Source of the DNA: Candidatus Gastranaerophilales bacterium
GTDB lineage: Bacteria; Cyanobacteriota; Vampirovibrionia; Gastranaerophilales; Gastranaerophilaceae
Assembly (NCBI GenBank): GCA_947624665.1
Contig: CANQLK010000060.1
Location: 1-9,998 of the forward strand
Direction: 5' to 3'
Length of the DNA stretch: 9,998 nt
The translations under genes and the position numbers were made by a program. The notes beneath the pieces are model-generated. The model saw nothing but the letters and a program-made list of their open reading frames with translations. It was not told the DNA's origin and searched no databases. Position 1 is the stretch's first letter. The number at the start of each line of letters is the position of its first letter. Of the stretch, positions 5,731 to 9,998 are shown piece after piece.

Positions 5731-6810
5731 ATGTCAAATGCTATGAATGAACAGGACGAATTCGTCAGATTATTGGAAGAAAGTTATAACTACAAATTTT
5801 CCGTTGCGGATGTAGTTAAAGGTATTGTTATCAAACAGGAAAACGACGGTTTTTTGGTTGATATCGGTGCTAAAACCGAAGCTTTTCTTCCTAACAGAGA
5901 AATTACCAACAATCAGGTTAACGACAAAGATTATTCAGAATATTTATCAATCAACGACGTAAAAGAATTTTACATTCTTAAAGAAGAAGGCGATGATGAA
6001 AATGACAGAATTATTTTGTCATTAAAGAAATTATCTTGCGCAAAAGCTTGGCAGGAATTGCAAAATGCTAAATATAACAATGAAACAATTACTGCGAAAG
6101 TTGTTCAAATTGTAAGAGGCGGTGTAATAATCGAAGTTTCAGACTTGAGAGGCTTTGTTCCCGCAAGCCAATTAAGAACAGGCGCTCCTTTTGACGGCTT
6201 AATCGGTCAGGATATCGAAGTTAAAGTTTTAGAAGCTGATGCAAAAAGAAATAAATTAATTCTTTCTCAAAGACAAGCAGTTGCAGAACAAAGAGAACAA
6301 GTAGTTGATGAAATCATTTCCAACCTTGAAATAGGCTCGGTTGTTAAAGGTAAAGTAGTAAGAATTGCTGATTTCGGCGGGTTTATAGATATCAACGGGG
6401 TTGACGGACTTCTCCCCATCTCCGAAATCTCTTGGCAAAGAATTAAACATCCTTCGGATGTAATATCTTTAGGTCAGGAACTTGAAGTTAAAATTTTAAA
6501 AATCGATACCGATATGAAAAGAATAAGCTTGAGCTTAAAGAGAATGGGCGATAATCCTTGGGAATCAATCGAAAATGAATTTCAGGAAGGTCAGGTTATT
6601 AAAGGAACCGTTAATAAGGTAACTTCTTTCGGAGCTTTCATTAATATATATCCGGGAGTTGAAGCTCTGCTTCCTTCCGCAGAAATGGAACCTGCAAATG
6701 CCAATCCGTTCAACATATATAATGTTGGTGACGAAATTGATGTTCTTATTAAAAAATTCACTCCTCAAGAACATAGAATTGCTTTAAGTGTTAAAGATAT
6801 TCAAAAATAA
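5731..6810 (+). CDS. rpsA: 30S ribosomal protein S1, four S1 domains
   Basis: The 359-aa product has four S1 (OB-fold RNA-binding) domains, at about 24-100, 117-181, 201-270 and 287-355. Domain 3 is the most typical (GSVVKGKVVRIADFGGFID, then GVDGLLPISEISWQRIKHP), and a WESIENEF-type linker follows into domain 4. Domain 1 is the most divergent, with an acidic insertion (about 84-93). S1 delivers mRNA to the 30S subunit; four domains instead of the six of E. coli is usual for low-GC and some other lineages, and such proteins may bind mRNA more weakly. AAAGGA lies 11 bases before the ATG. The gene follows ispH by 18 bases, the ispH-rpsA linkage also seen in clostridia, where the two can be fused; here they are separate. 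A strong terminator closes the operon. Confidence 0.94.
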   Translation: MSNAMNEQDEFVRLLEESYNYKFSVADVVKGIVIKQENDGFLVDIGAKTEAFLPNREITNNQVNDKDYSEYLSINDVKEFYILKEEGDDENDRIILSLKKLSCAKAWQELQNAKYNNETITAKVVQIVRGGVIIEVSDLRGFVPASQLRTGAPFDGLIGQDIEVKVLEADAKRNKLILSQRQAVAEQREQVVDEIISNLEIGSVVKGKVVRIADFGGFIDINGVDGLLPISEISWQRIKHPSDVISLGQELEVKILKIDTDMKRISLSLKRMGDNPWESIENEFQEGQVIKGTVNKVTSFGAFINIYPGVEALLPSAEMEPANANPFNIYNVGDEIDVLIKKFTPQEHRIALSVKDIQK

Positions 6811-6826
6811 TTTCTTATTCAACTTA

Positions 6827-6861
6827 AAAAAGAGATGTAACAGAAGATTACATCTCTTTTT
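6827..6861 (+). terminator. Terminator of ispH-rpsA
   Basis: AAAAAGAGATGTAA (6827-6840) and TTACATCTCTTTTT (6848-6861) are exact reverse complements around a seven-base loop, so the T-tract is part of the 14-pair stem. It starts 17 bases after the rpsA stop. The A and T runs on both sides mean it may also work on the opposite strand. Confidence 0.93.
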
Positions 6862-6890
6862 GTTAAAAAAATTTAATATTTATTAATTTA

Positions 6891-6920
6891 TTGGCAAATT
6901 TATTTATTTTATTTTTTTAT
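6891..6920 (+). promoter_or_regulatory. Weak promoter candidate for the 99-aa gene
   Basis: TTGGCA (6891-6896) is a 5/6 match to the -35 consensus; TTTTAT (6915-6920) at 18 bp is a 4/6 -10 candidate. The surrounding T-rich DNA allows other registers. The TTG of this box also opens the reading frame of the downstream gene, but more likely it is a promoter element than a start codon. Confidence 0.35.
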
Positions 6921-6950
6921 ATCATCGTTAAAGATAAAAGGAATCCCGAA

Positions 6951-7250
6951 ATGAGAACAGCACCAATCGAAAATACAAACTGCAAAACTCCGCACAAATT
7001 TAAGAAAATCGGAACAGTAGCAGGTATGGCAACAAGCGGAGCTTATATTGCTAAAAACAGCAAAGATATATTTATCACTAAAGGTAAAGAAGCCGCTAAA
7101 GAATTGGGATACAAAACTAAGTTTGCAGGCATATTTGTTCCTGCCGCAGTAAGCGCAGGTGTAGTTATTGCAGGCGCTACAATCGGCAGATTTATAGGAA
7201 ATATGATTGACAAACACATTCATAAAAAAGTTAACACCGAAAAAGCTTAA
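6951..7250 (+). CDS. Small hydrophobic protein of unknown function, 99 aa
   Basis: I do not recognise this protein. It begins with a basic, polar stretch of about 18 residues containing Cys11. A Gly/Ala-rich segment follows (about 20-35, IGTVAGMATSGAYIA), then a lysine-rich middle, and then a stronger hydrophobic, glycine-patterned stretch (about 58-85, AGIFVPAAVSAGVVIAGATI and on) that could span the membrane. The C-terminus is basic (DKHIHKKVNTEKA). Small-residue spacing in the hydrophobic part suggests helix packing. One or two membrane helices are plausible; there is no signal-peptidase site. The start at ATG 6951 is chosen because AAAAGGA lies eight bases upstream; a frame open from TTG 6891 would add a stretch lying in the probable promoter. 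The gene is flanked by terminators, so it is transcribed alone. Function is unknown. Confidence 0.72.
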   Translation: MRTAPIENTNCKTPHKFKKIGTVAGMATSGAYIAKNSKDIFITKGKEAAKELGYKTKFAGIFVPAAVSAGVVIAGATIGRFIGNMIDKHIHKKVNTEKA

Positions 7251-7260
7251 TTGCCTTTTT
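7240..7260 (+). terminator. Weak terminator after the 99-aa gene
   Basis: AAAAAG (7240-7245) and CTTTTT (7255-7260) can pair around a nine-base loop spanning the stop codon. With a single G-C pair it is a poor hairpin, so readthrough into the structured tract downstream is likely. Confidence 0.3.
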
Positions 7261-7349
7261 TATATAATAAAATGTCGTAGCAAATTTTCACGATAAGTTT
7301 GGTATATTACAAATTTTGCACTGACAGAAACAGGCAAGTCTGTATTATT

Positions 7350-7384
7350 TATGCCGAGTGAAAATTTGCAGGCGGCGTATTTTT
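7350..7384 (+). terminator. Terminator-like hairpin, plus strand
   Basis: TATGCCG (7350-7356) pairs with CGGCGTA (7373-7379), seven pairs with one T-G wobble, around a 16-base loop, and is followed by TTTTT (7380-7384). The loop holds the right arm of the 12-bp inverted repeat, so it could be blocked or form a pseudoknot with 7280-7291. Confidence 0.45.
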
Positions 7385-7433
7385 AAAAAAAATCAGCAGG
7401 TTTTTATTCCTCTTTTAAAATCAAATGCTGCTG
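7385..7433 (-). terminator. Probable terminator of uvrA
   Basis: On the minus strand CAGCAG (7433-7428) and CTGCTG (7399-7394) form a six-pair GC-rich stem, followed after one A by eight T residues (7392-7385). The loop is long (28 bases) with some internal A/T pairing. It lies about 25 bases beyond the uvrA stop. Confidence 0.5.
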
Positions 7434-7443
7434 TAACTGTTTT

Positions 7444-7474
7444 AAGATGTTGAAATTACTTCAACATCTTTTTT
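7444..7474 (+). terminator. Terminator overlapping the 3' end of uvrA
   Basis: AAGATGTTGAA (7444-7454) and TTCAACATCTT (7460-7470) form a perfect 11-pair stem with a five-base loop and six T residues (7469-7474) on the plus strand. The right arm encodes the last residues of UvrA and the loop holds its stop codon. It would stop plus-strand transcripts before they run antisense into uvrA. On the minus strand no T-run follows. Confidence 0.7.
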
Positions 7475-9998
7475 AAATATAAGCCTGTTAAAGACTTTTT
7501 ATTTTTGGCTACTTCCTCGGGAGTTCCTTCTGCTACAACCTCTCCGCCGTCATCTCCCCCTTGAGGGCCTAAATCTATTATATAGTCCGCTGTTTTTATA
7601 AGGTCAAGATTGTGTTCTATAATAAGAATAGTATTTCCGTTATCGGCAAGTTTATTAATAATTTTAATAAGCTTATCCAAGTCGTACCAATGAAGTCCGA
7701 CAGTCGGTTCATCTAGTAAATAAAGCGTTTTACCTGTTGCTCTTTTATTTAATTCACTTGCAAGCTTAATTCTTTGAGCCTCTCCGCCTGATAAAGTGGT
7801 AGAACTCTGTCCAAGCTTCATATATCCCAGTCCAACATCGTTTAGTGTTTGGAGTCTGGATTTTATTTTTGGTATATTTTCAAAGAAGTCCAATGCTTCT
7901 GAAATACTCATATCCAGAACTTCTGATATATTTTTACCCTTATATTTAACCTCGAGAGTTTCTCTGTTATAACGCTGACCTTTACATACATTACATTTTA
8001 CATATACGTCGGAAAGAAAATTCATCTCTATTCGTGTAAGTCCGTCACCTTTACAGGCTTCACACCTTCCGCCCTTTATGTTAAAGCTGAATCTGCCAGC
8101 TTTATAACCTCTCATTTTTGCTTCGGGAGCTTGTGCAAACAGCTCTCTTATATGAGTAAATACGTCAGTATATGTTGCAGGATTTGACCTCGGAGTCCTG
8201 CCGATTGGCGATTGGTCTATGCATATTACTTTATCTATGTTTTCAAAACCGTCTATTCTGTCCAATCCTTGAGGTTTCGGCTTATTTTTATTCAATTTAT
8301 GTATTGAATACTGATACAATAAATCATTCATTAAAGTTGACTTACCGCTTCCCGAAACTCCCGTTAATACTACAATTTTTCCAAGCGGTATTTTTACATT
8401 AATATTTTTCAAATTATTCTTATGAGCATTAATGATTTCAAGATATTTTCCGTTTCCTTCCCTGCGTTTTAACGGAACTTTTATAACTTTTTCTCCGCTC
8501 AAATATTGACCGGTTATAGATTTTTTAGATTTTATAATATCTTCAAGCTGACCTTGAGCGACTATTTTTCCGCCGTTTAACCCTGCATACGGCCCGATAT
8601 CCACAATATAATCAGCACTTCTGATTGTATCTTCATCGTGTTCTACCACTATCAATGTATTTCCCAGATTTCTGAGACGAATAAGCGTTTTAATAAGCAT
8701 ATCATTATTGTATTGATGAAGCCCGATTGAAGGTTCATCAAGAACGTATAACACGCCTGAGAGTCCGCTTCCTATTTGTGTTGCTAGTCTTATTCTCTGG
8801 GCTTCACCGCCAGAAAGCGTACCTGACATCCTTGCAAGATTTAAATACCCCAGCCCCACATCAAGCATAAACTTCAGTCTTGCGGTTATTTCCTCTAATA
8901 TTTGTTTTGCTATCGTCAATTTATAATCATCAAGCTCTAACGGCAATGCCGTAAAAAATTTATATGCCTCTTTTATCGACAGACAGCAAAGCTCATAAAT
9001 ATTCTTTCCTCCAACCGTCACTGCCAGCGAAAAAGGCTTTAATCTTGCTCCTTTACAAGCACTGCACGGTATCTGCGACATATATTCCTGAATAAATTCC
9101 CTTGTTTCATCAGATGATGATTCATTATATTTATTCATAAAATAAGGAATTATGCCTTTATACGGTCTTAATTGAGTGATATAATGTTCTGTTCCGAACT
9201 CCTTAAATCTGAGTCTTACAGGTTCTTTACCGCTTCCGTATAAAATGATATTTTGATGTTCTTTCGGTAAATCTTCAAAAGGACTGTTCATATCTATATC
9301 AAAATGTTTTGCAACGGAAGATAAAATATCAAGATAATACGGATTACCGGTCTTTGCCCACGGATATATCGCACCGCCGGCAATGGATTTTGTTCTGTCG
9401 GGAATTAATAAATCCACATCCATTTCATAATGCGCACCAAGTCCGCCGCACTCAGGACAAGCGCCATAAGGACTGTTAAAACTGAATGTTCGAGGAGCCA
9501 ATTCTTCGAAACTCAAATTACAATTCGGGCATGCCAGTTTTTCGGAGAATATCATTTCTTCTCCTCCGATTACATCGACAATCAAGATTCCGTTTGATTT
9601 TTCCAAAGCGATTTGAGCGCTGTCAGTCAGCCTTGATTTTGCATTTTCTTTTATAACAAGCCTGTCAACAACAACCTCAACGGTATGTTTTTGAGTTTTA
9701 TTTAATTCGATTTCATCTTCGTCCAAATTATAAATATTGCCGTCAATTCTAACTCTGACAAATCCTTCCGAACGCAATTCTTCAAGAAGATTAATATATT
9801 CGCCTTTTTTTCCTCTGATTACAGGTGAGATAAGCTGAATTTTAGTGCCTTCAGGCAGAGTGTATATTTTGTCAATTATTTCATCGATAGACTGAGGAGC
9901 AATTTCGCAGCCGCATTCGGGGCAATGAGGTATACCTATTCTTGCATATAAGAGCCTCAAATAATCATATATTTCAGTAACCGTACCTACGGTTGAGC
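7456..9998 (-). CDS. uvrA: UvrA, excinuclease ABC subunit A (5' partial)
   Basis: UvrA dimers recognise DNA lesions and load UvrB in nucleotide excision repair. The visible 846 residues correspond to roughly residue 120 onward of a protein of about 940-960; the frame runs off the window edge (first full codon at 9996), so the first Walker A is missing. Seen in order, numbering the visible part: STVGTVTEIYDYLRLLYARI at the start, zinc module 1 (Cys156, 159, 180, 183), a CSAC motif (311-314), first signature LSGGEAQRIRLA with Walker B VLDEPSIGLH (about 394-427), second Walker A GVSGSGKST (546-554), zinc module 2 (Cys645, 648, 668, 671), second signature LSGGEAQRIKLA with LLDEPTVGLH (about 735-769), and the H-loop IIEHNLDL. 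All key residues in the visible part are intact. The TTG at 9962-9960 is internal, not a start. The neighbours are unrelated to repair. Confidence 0.98.
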   Translation of the reverse strand, partial: STVGTVTEIYDYLRLLYARIGIPHCPECGCEIAPQSIDEIIDKIYTLPEGTKIQLISPVIRGKKGEYINLLEELRSEGFVRVRIDGNIYNLDEDEIELNKTQKHTVEVVVDRLVIKENAKSRLTDSAQIALEKSNGILIVDVIGGEEMIFSEKLACPNCNLSFEELAPRTFSFNSPYGACPECGGLGAHYEMDVDLLIPDRTKSIAGGAIYPWAKTGNPYYLDILSSVAKHFDIDMNSPFEDLPKEHQNIILYGSGKEPVRLRFKEFGTEHYITQLRPYKGIIPYFMNKYNESSSDETREFIQEYMSQIPCSACKGARLKPFSLAVTVGGKNIYELCCLSIKEAYKFFTALPLELDDYKLTIAKQILEEITARLKFMLDVGLGYLNLARMSGTLSGGEAQRIRLATQIGSGLSGVLYVLDEPSIGLHQYNNDMLIKTLIRLRNLGNTLIVVEHDEDTIRSADYIVDIGPYAGLNGGKIVAQGQLEDIIKSKKSITGQYLSGEKVIKVPLKRREGNGKYLEIINAHKNNLKNINVKIPLGKIVVLTGVSGSGKSTLMNDLLYQYSIHKLNKNKPKPQGLDRIDGFENIDKVICIDQSPIGRTPRSNPATYTDVFTHIRELFAQAPEAKMRGYKAGRFSFNIKGGRCEACKGDGLTRIEMNFLSDVYVKCNVCKGQRYNRETLEVKYKGKNISEVLDMSISEALDFFENIPKIKSRLQTLNDVGLGYMKLGQSSTTLSGGEAQRIKLASELNKRATGKTLYLLDEPTVGLHWYDLDKLIKIINKLADNGNTILIIEHNLDLIKTADYIIDLGPQGGDDGGEVVAEGTPEEVAKNKKSLTGLYLKKMLK

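Larger units (their letters stand above)
7263..7474 (+). ncRNA. Structured 3' region or small RNA candidate
   Basis: Between the 99-aa gene and uvrA there is no coding frame I trust, but much structure. A perfect TATAAT (7263-7268) could start a transcript near 7275, although no -35 box is visible. GCAAATTTTCAC (7280-7291) is an exact inverted repeat of GTGAAAATTTGC (7358-7369). A near copy, AAATTTTGCACT (7311-7322), can pair with the same right arm with one bulged base. The right arm sits in the loop of a GC-rich hairpin (7350-7379), and another hairpin with T6 lies at 7444-7474. It may be a small RNA, or the 3' UTR of the 99-aa gene. Confidence 0.3.

Noticed and set aside
6891..6950. TTG 6891 as start of the small hydrophobic protein, adding a hydrophobic N-terminus
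   Set aside because: There is no ribosome-binding site, and the TTG looks like part of a -35 box; ATG 6951 has AAAAGGA at ideal spacing.
6909..7223. Cysteine-rich 104-aa frame on the minus strand, opposite the 99-aa gene
   Set aside because: The cysteines are the reverse complement of the GCA alanine codons of the plus-strand gene, which has a good ribosome-binding site; the minus frame has no supporting start signals.

Overview
The window is AT-rich DNA from a bacterium and is mostly core housekeeping genes. I see no tRNA, rRNA, CRISPR array, transposase or phage gene. It has the MEP isoprenoid enzyme IspH next to a four-domain ribosomal protein S1, the rpsB-tsf pair, a PSP1/RicT-family protein, an unlinked sensor histidine kinase, and uvrA. 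The low GC, the AAAGGA/AGGAG ribosome-binding sites and the Fe-S enzyme IspH suggest a low-GC bacterium, possibly an anaerobe. My weak guess is a gut lineage such as Gastranaerophilales (non-photosynthetic cyanobacteria) or a clostridial relative. No single gene settles this.

Layout: 1-180 is a GC-rich (about 53%) repeat island with a 46-bp perfect direct repeat at 102-bp spacing. A small hypothetical gene follows (321-569, +), ending in a UUCG-loop terminator, and a possible 52-aa ORF converges on it (585-743, -). The PSP1 gene (867-1793, +) and the histidine kinase gene (2779-1790, -) meet tail to tail with overlapping stop codons. Upstream of the kinase lies the rpsB-tsf operon (-), closed by a strong terminator. 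A divergent intergenic region (4549-4845) carries a well-spaced promoter for rpsB on one side and one for ispH-rpsA on the other. The ispH-rpsA operon ends in a 14-bp perfect stem terminator. A small hydrophobic protein gene (6951-7250, +) and a structured 200-nt stretch follow. The rest is uvrA (-), whose 5' end is cut by the window edge.

Functionally, rpsB, tsf and rpsA serve translation, ispH makes isoprenoid precursors, and uvrA serves nucleotide excision repair. The PSP1 protein probably acts in RNA processing or regulation, by analogy with B. subtilis RicT.

Several start sites differ from the longest ORF. The kinase starts at an internal ATG, the 99-aa protein starts at an ATG well inside a TTG-initiated frame, and ispH must start upstream of its first TTG although no in-frame ATG exists there. 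The most interesting signals are regulatory. The PSP1 and kinase genes share the same geometry, an extended -10 box exactly six bases before the ATG with no leader, which predicts leaderless mRNAs. The tract between the small membrane-protein gene and uvrA holds competing inverted repeats and terminator-like hairpins, a candidate structured or small RNA. I found no convincing new multi-gene system.
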